Position numbers and translations under genes: made by a program
The notes under the pieces: generated by a model
Seen by the model: the letters and a program-made list of their open reading frames with translations, nothing else
The model's database searches: none
What the model was told of the DNA's origin: nothing
NCBI GenBank assembly: GCA_016704345.1
Contig: JADJAH010000006.1
Span: 1 to 64,000 of the forward strand
DNA length: 64,000 nucleotides
Source: Ignavibacteria bacterium
GTDB lineage: Bacteria; Bacteroidota; Ignavibacteria; Tepidaquicellales; Tepidaquicellaceae
Direction: 5' to 3'
Part shown: piece after piece, positions 37,493 through 46,865 of the stretch
Layout of the letters: each line of letters begins with the position of its first letter
Position numbering within the stretch: position 1 is the stretch's first letter

Positions 37493-39295
37493 TCATTTCA
37501 GCATTATCATTTTTTTCGATTCAGAAGAAGATGCCACACCTTCAGAATTTCTGACATCTAACCGATAGTAGTAAACACCGCTTGGATACGAACTACCGTT
37601 GAATGAAACTGAGTGAATTCCGGGTTGCTTCAAATCATTGACGAGCGTTTCAACTTCATTCCCAAGAATATCATACACTTTCAACTCTACATTAGAAAAT
37701 GAAGTCAACTCATAATTGATCACCGTACTAGGATTGAACGGATTAGGAAAGTTCTGATGAAGTTTGAAATCCTGCGGCTGTTCGATTGTATTTTCTCCAA
37801 CTGAGATGAGTGTTCCGTTTTCAATAATTGTAACTGATTGATTGACCGTTACTTTTGTAAAATATTGATCACCACCGGCCGGCCATTCAACTTTAATGGA
37901 ATCAATCACAGTTGTATTGCCAAGTCCAAAGTGAAGCATAAGATTCTGACCGCAATAGCCTGACTGTCCGTCAACCTCCTGCAATTGCCATACGCTGTTC
38001 CCGTTGATTGTTGCTTTCACTCTTACTTTAGTTCCAATTGCAGAGCGATTCGTTGACGTGCCTTTGCAGGTAATGCTTATCCATTTGTTTCCGTTGCTGA
38101 GTTCGTTCTTATACAGCGCGTTCTTTTGATTTTCATCAAACGTATTTGCAACTGCCACATCAAGATCACCATCGTTATCGTAATCTCCCCATGCAAACCC
38201 ATATGAGTAACCCGAATCACTCACAATTTCACCGGCTGTGATTTTCTGAAATGATGCAGAACCTGATTCCATAAGAAGATTCTTGTATAACTTGTTGACG
38301 GCTTTCTGAGTGAACGACGGTCCGACATATGCCTGAGTAATGAACATATCAAGATCACCGTCATTGTCGTAGTCTCCCCAGCCGGAGACTGCGTTATATC
38401 CGGGCTCGCTGACAATGGGATCATTTGTGATCTTAGTGAAGTTGAAATCGCCTTCATTCCTGTAAAGGAAATTATTCTGATTGCCCGAGTTAGTAACAAA
38501 CACATCAAGGTCGCCGTCGTTGTCATAATCTCCCCAGCTTCCGCTCCACGACTCTCCTGCATTTGTTGTAAGTGGTGAATCAGTGATCTTTGTGAAATAT
38601 CCGTTGCCGTTGTTTCGGTATAGATACTCATTCTGATTAATCTCTCTGCATACAAAGAGATCGAGATCTCGGTCATTGTCAATGTCTACCCAGTTTGCAC
38701 CGCGTGATCTGCCAATCTCGCTTACAACTATTCCTGTATCAACTCGAAGAAAATTACCATTGCCAGTATTTCTGTAAAGATAATTTCTGTGATTAGTGCC
38801 AGCGCTGTTTGTAATGAACAGGTCGATCAATCCGTCGTTGTCATAATCTCCCCATGTGCAAGTTTCCGAATAGCCGTTTTGATTCGTAACCGGGCTTGCA
38901 GATTTGAAAGTAAAATTGCCGCCACCGTTATTTGTATAAAGGAGTGCCGGCTTGTTATACCAGTTTACCACACACAGATCCGGTAACCCGTCGTTATTGA
39001 AATCACCCCAACTGCTGCCGTCGGAAGGCAAGCTGTCATTCACTATCGGCTGGTCATAAATTCTAACAAATATTCCATTGTCATTTCTGTAAAGCAGATT
39101 ATCATCACCCCCTTGTTTGCCTGTAGTAATGAAGAGATCAAGATCATTGTCATTGTCATAATCGATCCAGTTGACGCTTCTTGATGCGGCGCTTTCAAAA
39201 TCAATAACAGAGGGTGATACTTTTGCAAAGTCTTGTGCCTGAAGTAATTGGACTGTTAAGAATAGAACAGGCAGAATAAATAAGTACTTTTTCAT
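37493..39295 (-). CDS. T9SS-sorted FG-GAP/ASPIC-UnbV protein
   Basis: Starts at ATG 39295 (KKYLFILPVLFLTVQLLQAQ, signal peptide); the frame extends upstream without a better start. Residues about 35-390 are repeated VCBS/FG-GAP calcium-binding units, each with G-D-Y-D-N-D-G-D-L-D and L-Y-R-N (GSWGDYDNDGDLDVFVTN and similar). Residues about 395-480 are an ASPIC/UnbV domain (NKWISITCKGTSTNRSAIGTKVRVKA, GYCGQNLMLHFGLG). The end is a T9SS type A sorting domain (FKLHQNFPNPFNPSTVINY ... SESKKMIMLK). The family is typical of exported, calcium-stabilised surface proteins in this phylum. Confidence 0.9.
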   Translation of the reverse strand: MKKYLFILPVLFLTVQLLQAQDFAKVSPSVIDFESAASRSVNWIDYDNDNDLDLFITTGKQGGDDNLLYRNDNGIFVRIYDQPIVNDSLPSDGSSWGDFNNDGLPDLCVVNWYNKPALLYTNNGGGNFTFKSASPVTNQNGYSETCTWGDYDNDGLIDLFITNSAGTNHRNYLYRNTGNGNFLRVDTGIVVSEIGRSRGANWVDIDNDRDLDLFVCREINQNEYLYRNNGNGYFTKITDSPLTTNAGESWSGSWGDYDNDGDLDVFVTNSGNQNNFLYRNEGDFNFTKITNDPIVSEPGYNAVSGWGDYDNDGDLDMFITQAYVGPSFTQKAVNKLYKNLLMESGSASFQKITAGEIVSDSGYSYGFAWGDYDNDGDLDVAVANTFDENQKNALYKNELSNGNKWISITCKGTSTNRSAIGTKVRVKATINGNSVWQLQEVDGQSGYCGQNLMLHFGLGNTTVIDSIKVEWPAGGDQYFTKVTVNQSVTIIENGTLISVGENTIEQPQDFKLHQNFPNPFNPSTVINYELTSFSNVELKVYDILGNEVETLVNDLKQPGIHSVSFNGSSYPSGVYYYRLDVRNSEGVASSSESKKMIMLK

Positions 39296-39496
39296 GGAGT
39301 CTGTTTTTATTTTAATTATTGATTGAAATGTTTTAAGCAAAGATACGCAACTCCTGCTATTGTGATTCGTTTGATTTGGTGATAGGTTGAGGCTATGTTA
39401 AGGCACCCAGAGGCGTTAACAATTTTAATATCTGATCTTAACATTTGAATACAGACATATAACAATGGATTTTTTTGAAGCATTATTCCAATCCCG

Positions 39497-40999
39497 ATGA
39501 AACCAACGACAGATCTGTTTGACCTGATCAAGAGAATGACTGCTCAGGAGAAGAGATATTTTAAGCTTACAGCCTCTCTTCAAAGCGGAGACAAGAAGTA
39601 CATAAGTCTGTTTAATCTCATTGACAAACAAGAAAAATATGACGAAACAATTCTGAAGTCAAAGTTGAAGTCACATGATTTTGAAAGCAACATTGCACAG
39701 ACAAAGAATTACTTATACAAGCTTGTAATAAAAAGCCTCATTCAGTTCAAAAGCGATTCAGCGATTGACTCACGCCTGAGTAATATCTATGCACGGAGCA
39801 AACTCTTATATGACAAAGCTCTGTTCAGTCAGTACTTCAAATCCGTAAGCCTGGGGAAGAAGCTTGCCGAAGAACATGAGAGATTTGGATTTTTGATTGA
39901 GTTCATTGAGATCGAGAGAATGCTGACAAAGAAAGAAGACACGGTGAAACGATTGAAAGACAGATTCTACAAGGAGGAACACTCAGTTACGGAAAAGATA
40001 TTGTGCATCAATGAGTATAAGAAATTGATTTCTGAACTGATTAACATGTACAGAGAAACCGGAATTGTAAGGACTGATGAGATGAACAAGAGAGTGAAAA
40101 AGTATATTGAGATCATTGAGTTAATGAATGAGAAGCAGTTGAAGTCAGTCACCGCGGATGAAAGATTTCTCTTCGCAATGTATCTTGCTTTAACATTGAA
40201 GGGTGATTTTGCAGGTGCTCTTAAGTTTGCTGAAAAGAGAAAAGTGTTAGTTGAGAAGAACGAGAAAGTCTTTACGAATTCGGTTGTGGATGTTTCAAAA
40301 GAAGTTCACCTGGATCTTATAACGGCTCATATCAGGGTAGGGGACTTGAAGATTGCAAATAACAAGTTGACTAAATTCAGAAACTTATCAACAAGGTCGG
40401 GCATTGACGAGATCAACACCGACCTTGCATTTTACTCCTTGAAAGTGGAGGAAGCACATACAGGCAGCATAGAAGAATACAGATCACTGTTGAATGATCT
40501 TATTGAATATCTTGAGACCATGAAGGGCAGAGTCACAATAATGACATTGAATGAGCTGACATTCGGGCTTGCGGTGCTGAGTTTTTTCAGAAAGGATTTT
40601 GTGAACACACTTAAGCTTATCGATAAGCTTCTGAAGGGAAGTAACATTAAACTCACACCGCTGTTTGAGTCATACTCAAGAATGCTGCTTGTCCTTACTC
40701 ATTTTGAACTTGGCAACTATAAGCTTTTGAGTTTTCTAATACCATCAACAGTTAAATTGTTGAAAAAGAAGCACAAATTATTTGGGGCAGAATCATTGTT
40801 GCTAAAGCATGTAAAAAGAATGATCAGATTTAAATCATCAGAAGATTTAATTGAGCAGTTAACTTTACTCTTAACAGAATTAGAGAACATTAACAAAAAT
40901 CAATTAGAAAAAAACTATTCAGCTTTTATCGATTATGAAAGTTGGATCAGATCTAAGATACACGAACTGCACGTGACAGTTAATGTGTGCTTGAGATGA
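39497..40999 (+). CDS. Hypothetical helical TPR-like protein, 500 residues
   Basis: A 500-residue soluble, wholly helical protein without a signal peptide. It begins with a segment typical of a Bacteroidota family of unknown function, TDLFDLIKRMTAQEKRYFKLTASLQSGDKKYISLFNLIDKQEKYDE, that may act as a domain of its own. The rest resembles degenerate TPR helices (LFAMYLALTLKGDFAGALKFAEKRK, VDVSKEVHLDLITAHIRVGDLKIANNKL). No catalytic motif is seen. It is divergent from the FG-GAP gene across a 200-bp gap. A scaffolding or regulatory role is possible but not shown. Confidence 0.75.
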   Translation: MKPTTDLFDLIKRMTAQEKRYFKLTASLQSGDKKYISLFNLIDKQEKYDETILKSKLKSHDFESNIAQTKNYLYKLVIKSLIQFKSDSAIDSRLSNIYARSKLLYDKALFSQYFKSVSLGKKLAEEHERFGFLIEFIEIERMLTKKEDTVKRLKDRFYKEEHSVTEKILCINEYKKLISELINMYRETGIVRTDEMNKRVKKYIEIIELMNEKQLKSVTADERFLFAMYLALTLKGDFAGALKFAEKRKVLVEKNEKVFTNSVVDVSKEVHLDLITAHIRVGDLKIANNKLTKFRNLSTRSGIDEINTDLAFYSLKVEEAHTGSIEEYRSLLNDLIEYLETMKGRVTIMTLNELTFGLAVLSFFRKDFVNTLKLIDKLLKGSNIKLTPLFESYSRMLLVLTHFELGNYKLLSFLIPSTVKLLKKKHKLFGAESLLLKHVKRMIRFKSSEDLIEQLTLLLTELENINKNQLEKNYSAFIDYESWIRSKIHELHVTVNVCLR

Positions 41000-41266
41000 G
41001 CAATGCTACTTTAAGATGATGGCATCATGCTAATTATTGCCCCCGTTCTTAAGAAGTTCATGACATGGTTTTCAACGGAGTATGAATCCTTCCGAACATC
41101 AATTCTTCATTAGCAAAATCAAGAAATAGTTTGTAAATGTAAAAAGTATTTCCGCGGCATCACAATTGAGTTACGATATACAAAGAGACAAATTTGTGAA
41201 TTTCTAAAAAACATTTGCAAGAGCAAATTGCATTGTTAAATGTTGTTCAACATTAAAGTTACTGCC

Positions 41267-41749
41267 ATGAAAAATATAGTTGCAAGTATTGCAGTTATCT
41301 TCAGTTTGGTTGTGATGTTTTCCCCACCGGTCTATTCTCAGTTAGTTCAATTCGATTATGAAAGCGCAGGAGTGAGTATGTCCATTCCCGGCAATTGGGT
41401 TAAGAGTGAACACATACTCTTGCTTTTAATGCCAAAGTCAGAGGATCTGACATTAGAAGTGGAAGTTCTAAATGCGCTAGATCTTTCTGAAGCGGTGGAA
41501 TTGTCGGCAATTGAATTGAAATCTGTTTTCCCGCAAGACACGTCATTTGTAGTTGATGATATTGTGATCAACAAAATGAAGGTCAAGAAGATAGATAAAA
41601 TGTCAGGAGACGAGCAGCTGATATTTTATTTCTTCAAGACACCCGAGGGCAAGATAGTGAAGCTTCACTGCCAGGCTCCGAAAGAAACGATTGTAAAATA
41701 CAAAGGTGATCTGACCAAGATCATTCAGAGTATAAAACCAAAGCAATAA
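41267..41749 (+). CDS. Small secreted protein, paralogue of 46046-46528
   Basis: The start is ATG 41267 (MKNIVASIAVIFSLVVMFSPPVYSQ), giving a clean signal peptide; the in-frame ATG at 41240 would hide it. The mature protein of about 135 residues has SMSIPGNWVKSEHILLLLMPKSEDLTLEVEVLNALDLSEAVELSAIELKSVFP, and the same blocks in the same order occur at 46046 (WYPSTWNISEHGLHFLMPKDEDLSFQFEVLNAPDFENALKISVIELKAIF). The fold looks like a small alpha-beta sandwich such as those with a PsbP-like GW-x-x-x pattern, but this is not certain. In both places it stands ahead of a secreted module A protein. Confidence 0.8.
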   Translation: MKNIVASIAVIFSLVVMFSPPVYSQLVQFDYESAGVSMSIPGNWVKSEHILLLLMPKSEDLTLEVEVLNALDLSEAVELSAIELKSVFPQDTSFVVDDIVINKMKVKKIDKMSGDEQLIFYFFKTPEGKIVKLHCQAPKETIVKYKGDLTKIIQSIKPKQ

Positions 41750-41790
41750 CATTTACAAATCGAGAACACTAAAACAAAAGGAGTATTGAA

Positions 41791-42192
41791 ATGAAATTAA
41801 TATTTAAGGCAATAGTTTGCTGTGCATTTCTGGTTTCGATCATATCATCCGTCAGCTATGCACAGGATGACGCACTTGTAAAGGAACCTGTAAGTTACAA
41901 CATTGAGGGTGTATTTGGTTGTGACTGGAACGGAAAGTATTATGTAAGACAAATTGGAAATGAAGTCTTATGGTTTGGTGAGGATGACAATGTGACTCCA
42001 AACTGGTCAAACGTTGCACACGGCACAATAAACGGAAATATGATTAACATCATCTGGGGAGATGTTCCGAAAGGTAGTGTCATGCAACACGGCACACTTG
42101 TGATTAAGATAAATTCAAATGACAATTTTGAAAAGCTGTCGCAGGAAGGCGATTTCTTCGGAAGCACGATTTGGACGAGATACAATCCGTAA
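41791..42192 (+). CDS. Small secreted hypothetical protein
   Basis: A 133-residue exported protein (signal peptide KLIFKAIVCCAFLVSIISSVSYAQ). The start at 41791 has an AAAGGAG site. The mature part is beta-rich (NIEGVFGCDWNGKYYVRQIGNEVLWFGEDD, GTINGNMINIIWGDVPKGSVMQHGTLVIKI) and looks like a small lipocalin- or calycin-like barrel in which a W-x-G-x-Y-Y repeat binds a ligand. Function unknown. It lies 41 bp after the preceding gene, so they are co-transcribed. Confidence 0.75.
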   Translation: MKLIFKAIVCCAFLVSIISSVSYAQDDALVKEPVSYNIEGVFGCDWNGKYYVRQIGNEVLWFGEDDNVTPNWSNVAHGTINGNMINIIWGDVPKGSVMQHGTLVIKINSNDNFEKLSQEGDFFGSTIWTRYNP

Positions 42193-42210
42193 AAAAATTC
42201 AGCACCACGA

Positions 42211-42262
42211 AATATTCTCTCCTTAGGGAGCTCCTGAAATCGCCTGAAAGTATGGAGCTCCC
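42211..42262 (+). other. Structured hairpin element, copy 1
   Basis: The block AATATTCTCTCCTTAGGGAG is followed by a hairpin whose arms are GGGAGCTCC (42226-42234) and GGAGCTCCC (42254-42262). A second short hairpin, CTCC/GGAG, competes for the same 5' arm. The same element occurs at 46692-46741 in front of another module A gene. It begins 19 bp after a stop codon, so it may be a terminator, but the 20-nt conserved leader suggests more. Confidence 0.6.
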
Positions 42263-42370
42263 AATTTATTGAATGTGTGTACTTCAATATAGGATGGAAA
42301 TTCCTTACCGGCTCTTGAGATACAAACTGATTCTAAATATTCCGGAATAAAAACTTCACAAAAAACCGCT

Positions 42371-45300
42371 ATGAAAAACCTCTTAATTGTTTTGTTCGTT
42401 CTTGCAAGCGGAGTAATCTACTCGCAGGACTTAAAGATCAATGACAACCCTTACGACAAGGCCGATAACACAACGAAAAGTCGAAAAGCATTCCAGAGAG
42501 AACGATGGTTCTATGAACAAAGAATGTTTCCAAAGAACTTCATACCAAAGGGATCTTATGAGAAAGCTTTGAATCAGCGGGATCTCATGCGACGACAGAA
42601 TGGTTTTTCAATGACAAGCCCTTTTGATACCTGGCTGAACATTGGTCCCACAACAGGATTCTACTTTTGGTTACTCAAACATTACTTCAAGAATGGCTAC
42701 AGTCAAATATGATCCTACAAATCCAAATGTCATTTATATTGGTGCGGCATGTGGGGGAATATGGAAATCAACTAACGGCGGAAACAACTGGAGCGCAAAG
42801 TCTGACTATGAAGCATCACTTTCATCGGGCTCAATTGCTATTGATCCTTCAAACACTAACATCATCTATTACGGTACAGGTGAGGCCTCATACAGCATAG
42901 TCTCATATTATGGAAGAGGTGTGCTGAAATCGACAGATGCCGGAAATACCTGGACTAATTATACTGAAGGCTTACCCCAAAACTCATACACAGCAAGAAT
43001 TGTGATAAGACCAAATTATCCAAATCAACTTCTTGCAGCAATGAGCTATGAAGGACTTTACAGAAGTACGAACGCGGGAGTAAGCTGGTCGAGAATTCTC
43101 ACAGGAAGATGTGACGATGTAATATTTTCTCCAACAGGTGATACGGCCTATACAGTCGGGAGTGGAACAGGATACAAGATATCGACAAACGGAGGTGTAA
43201 GCTTCTCTGACAATTCATCATTGGTTATGCTTGAAAGGAATCACATAGCGCTATGCAAGTCATCACCAAGTGTAATGTACTGCGCTTCATACAGTCCGGG
43301 AAGCATCGTAGTTTTCAAATCGACAAACGCCGGAAACAATTTCACTCAAATTGCCACCGGTCAGGATTTCAGTGCAGTGCAAGGTTGGTATGATTTCTAC
43401 ATGCATGTCAATCCGTTTGATCCGAATACTGCATATGTTGGATCAATCGATGTTTGGAGAACGACAAACGGCGGCGCTAACTTTGTAAACATTACCAACG
43501 GATATGGCGGTGGAAATGTCCATGTCGATCAGCACAATGTTGACTTTCATCCAACGGATCCAAATCAAATGATATGCGTAAATGACGGTGGCATCTGGAA
43601 GTCGACAAACAAGGGAACGACCTGGATCAACCTGAATACAAATCACACGTTGACTCAGTTCTACAGAATCGCATCTGATCCTTCCAATGCGAATCATGTA
43701 TTAGGAGGTACACAGGATAACGGAACACAAAGAACAACAGGTACCATCAACTGGACTGCGGCTTACGGCGGTGATGGCGGTGAAGTTTGTTTCCATGCGA
43801 AGAACAGTCAATACATTCTCGGTGAGATACAAGTTAATGGAGTATTCCGATCAACTAACGGAGGAGTATCTTTTGAATCAGCAGAGAATGGTTTATATGG
43901 AAACGCAACTTGGATTGGTCCCATCATAAGCCATCCTGATTCAAATGGAATATTTTATACGGCAAGGGAACAGGTCTTCAAAACAACAGACTGGGGTGCG
44001 AGCTGGTTTGCAATTTCATCAGGTACATCAGGAGTGATCCGTGAATTGGCAATCGGTAAAGCATCGGGCAATGTCATGTTTGCAACTTCGGAAAACAACA
44101 TCTACAAATCAACAAACCGCGGATACACTTTTGCAAGCGTGACAAACGGATTGCCGGTTGCGACTATCACAAGTGTTTATGTACATCCTGATTCATCGCA
44201 AGTTGCAGTTATAACTTTCTCCGGTTTCGGAAACGGGAAAATATTCAAGACTACTAACGGCGGAACAACCTGGAGCAATATCTCCGGCAATCTTCCCGAT
44301 TCTCCCGCGAATGATGCTTTGATCTATTATCCGGGAATAGCGACAAGCGTGTATTATATTGCAACGGATGTAGGAGTATTTGTAACAAACAACTACGGAC
44401 AAGTTTGGGTAGAACTTGCTAACGGTCTTCCGAATACAGTCGTAATGCATCTCGACTATCACCGGACTGCAAACAAACTCAGAGCAGGTACACACGGAAG
44501 AGGAGTACTTGAGATACAATTGAATTCAGTTGTTGCTGATGTACAGTCGCTTTCAATTGGAGATGCGGGAAGCAAGTTATATACAACTTCAACTATCACT
44601 CCAAAAGGTTTAGTGAAGAACAATGCGTCCGGAGCGGCAACATTTATCTCAGTTAGAAAGATAAGCCCGGGTGGTTACACGAGCACACAGACAGTAAATA
44701 ATCTTGCAAGCGGTGCAAGTTATGAAGTAGTACATTCTCCTTGGACCTTCTCACCGGGGACTTCTTATTCAATCAGAGATTCGGTTTACATCGCTGGAGA
44801 TCTCAACAATTCTAACAACGTATCAACCGGAACATTGATACCTAATCTTGGTGAATACGTTACGCTGTTGAGTGAAGGATTTTATTCGGCAACATTTCCT
44901 CCTACCGGATGGACTCTGGTAAGCACAGGCATAGGATACATTACCAGGAGCGCTGTCAGCAGTTATGGTATAGGTACCGGGTCAGTGAAATTTGACAACT
45001 GGAATTACAATTCCGGAACAGTTCAATCAATCATCACAGCAACGTTCCCACAGTCTGCCGCAGGTGACAGCTTGAGATTTGATCATGCTTATTCTCCATA
45101 CAACAATAATGTCTATACCGATTCATTGATCATAGAAACTTCAACCAATGGAGGAACTACATATTCGGTAGCTCACAAGTTGTGGGGAAATCTTGACGGA
45201 GGTCCTTTAAACTCTACAGGGACCGGCTTCGACGATTTCACGCCGTCGGCAAATCAATGGGCATCAAAGAGTTATTCCATTTCGGCCGGAATAAACAAGA

Positions 45301-45920
45301 TAAGATTCAGAGGGGTGAGCGACTATGGAAATAATCTTTATATAGACAGCATAAAATTGCTCACAACGAGATCTTATACACAGTTCAATATAACTGTGAT
45401 CCCCGAAGGTTATTATAATACTGCAACCGGAAGGCTCAACAAGAAGGATACTGTGCGCGCATATCTGAGAAGTACAGTATCGCCGTTCCAAAGAATTGAT
45501 TCAGCAACAGCAGTTGTCGATTCGTTGACATACACCGGTAACTTCATTTTCAGGAATGCTTCATCGGGAACTTACTACATACAGATCATTCACAGGAATA
45601 CAATTGAGACATGGAGCAAGTCAGGAGGAGAGACTATGACACGCGGCGTGCTGAAAACATACAACTTTACAACATCAGCATCACAGGCATACGGAAGCAA
45701 TCAGATATTGAAGGGAACAAAGTTCTGTATATACAGCGGAGATGTTGATAGTGACGGGGCAATTGATGCGACGGATCTTTCAATGATTGATAATGATGCT
45801 TTGAATTTCTTGTCAGGATATTTGAAGACAGACATAAATGGAGATGACTTCATTGATGCAACTGACTACTCTATTGCCGACAACAACGCTGCCAATTTTG
45901 TAGGCGTTGTGGCACCGTAA
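42371..45920 (+). CDS. Large secreted BNR/sortilin-type protein with dockerin-like module
   Basis: Signal peptide MKNLLIVLFVLASGVIYSQ at 42371; the frame then changes near 42650 (GP must be followed by QQDSTFGYSNITSRMATVKYDP, needing one base fewer than the sequence shows). Otherwise one complete frame of about 1180 residues. Residues about 100-720 are tandem BNR/sortilin-type units (GGIWKSTNGGNNW, LKSTDAGNTWTNY, IFKTTNGGTTW). Then come a CARDB-like Ig domain, a choice-of-anchor-J-type jelly roll (GFYSATFPPTGWTLVS, LRFDHAYSPY) and module A (PEGYYNTATGRLNKKDTVRAYLR, HRNTIETWSKSGG, YSGDVDSDGAIDATD, DINGDDFIDATD, FVGVVAP). The shift is not in a homopolymer. The frame may be repaired in the organism, since everything after it is intact. 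Confidence 0.85.
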
Positions 45921-46045
45921 TTGTAGTTGAAGCCTCATTGCACTTGAACTCAGCACCCTTGGTGACAAATAAATGAATTTAATTACGTTCATATTTCAAG
46001 TAGTTTTACAATAAGAAAGGGAAAGAAAATCTAAAGATCAAAGCC

Positions 46046-46528
46046 ATGAAAAACTTCATAACAATAATTCTGATTGGTCTTTGCTTTGTCTTCTTGTTTA
46101 CGACGCGCATATTCTCTCAGGGAAACACGCACAATTTTGACGAAGCAAATCTGACAATATGGTATCCTTCAACATGGAACATCAGCGAACACGGACTTCA
46201 TTTCCTGATGCCTAAAGACGAAGATCTGAGCTTTCAGTTTGAAGTCTTAAATGCTCCGGATTTTGAGAATGCTCTCAAGATCTCAGTGATTGAATTAAAG
46301 GCAATATTTGCAAAGGAACCGGATCTGACGATAAATGACATTGACATAAACGGCATGCCGGCAAAGGAAATCGACAAGGTAGTTGGCAATAAAGAAGCGC
46401 TATACTATACTATTCAGACACCCGAGAACAAATATGTCAGGTTCTTTTGCATAACTACTTCTGATATTCTGTCGAAACACAGAACTGAGATTAAGAAAAT
46501 AATGGAAAACTTAAAGTCGGGCAGTTAA
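46046..46528 (+). CDS. Small secreted protein, paralogue of 41267-41749
   Basis: A 160-residue protein with a signal peptide (KNFITIILIGLCFVFLFTTRIFSQ). The conserved blocks are STWNISEHGLHFLMPKDEDLSFQFEVLNAPDFENALK, then ELKAIFAKEPDLTINDIDINGMPAKEIDKVVGNKEALYYTIQTPENK. About one third of positions are shared with the protein at 41267. It lies between two large module A genes. Distance and gene order suggest that a unit (small secreted protein, hairpin element, module A protein) has been copied as a whole. Function unknown. Confidence 0.8.
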   Translation: MKNFITIILIGLCFVFLFTTRIFSQGNTHNFDEANLTIWYPSTWNISEHGLHFLMPKDEDLSFQFEVLNAPDFENALKISVIELKAIFAKEPDLTINDIDINGMPAKEIDKVVGNKEALYYTIQTPENKYVRFFCITTSDILSKHRTEIKKIMENLKSGS

Positions 46529-46691
46529 GATTTAAGAACAGCTCTAACGCACTTTGGACATTTGTTGCAAAGCAGAATCAAAATAATGTAATGTTTTTTG
46601 CGAAGCCAAAGTGTGTTAAGAAATAGCATAGGGTGTTTTACGAGCGTTTGATTTCAAAGCAAGTGTGTTAATAGGCAACAGATCCAGAGTC

Positions 46692-46741
46692 AATATTCTC
46701 TCCTTAGGGAGTTCTGAAAGCGCCTGCGAGTAAGAGCTCCC
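46692..46741 (+). other. Structured hairpin element, copy 2
   Basis: The first 20 bases are the same as in copy 1 (AATATTCTCTCCTTAGGGAG). The stem GGGAGTTC/GAGCTCCC keeps pairing through a G-T position where copy 1 has G-C. The loop core differs by few bases (CTGAAAGCGCCTG against CTGAAATCGCCTG). It ends 124 bp before the lipase gene; copy 1 ends 108 bp before its gene. A leader RNA of the downstream gene or a terminator are both possible. Confidence 0.6.
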
Positions 46742-46865
46742 TGTTTGTATAAATCTTGAAATTACAAATCCCAGATCTCAATAAAGTCACATCGCATTTG
46801 ATTTCACTTTTCAACGAAATTTGACGTGAGATTAAGTAACTTGAAATATCAAAACAATCAAAGCT

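Noticed and set aside
42642..42712. Programmed ribosomal frameshift joining the two frames of the BNR protein
   Set aside because: No slippery heptamer or following pseudoknot is visible at 42640-42665, and related module A genes here are unshifted or broken elsewhere. A simple indel is more likely.
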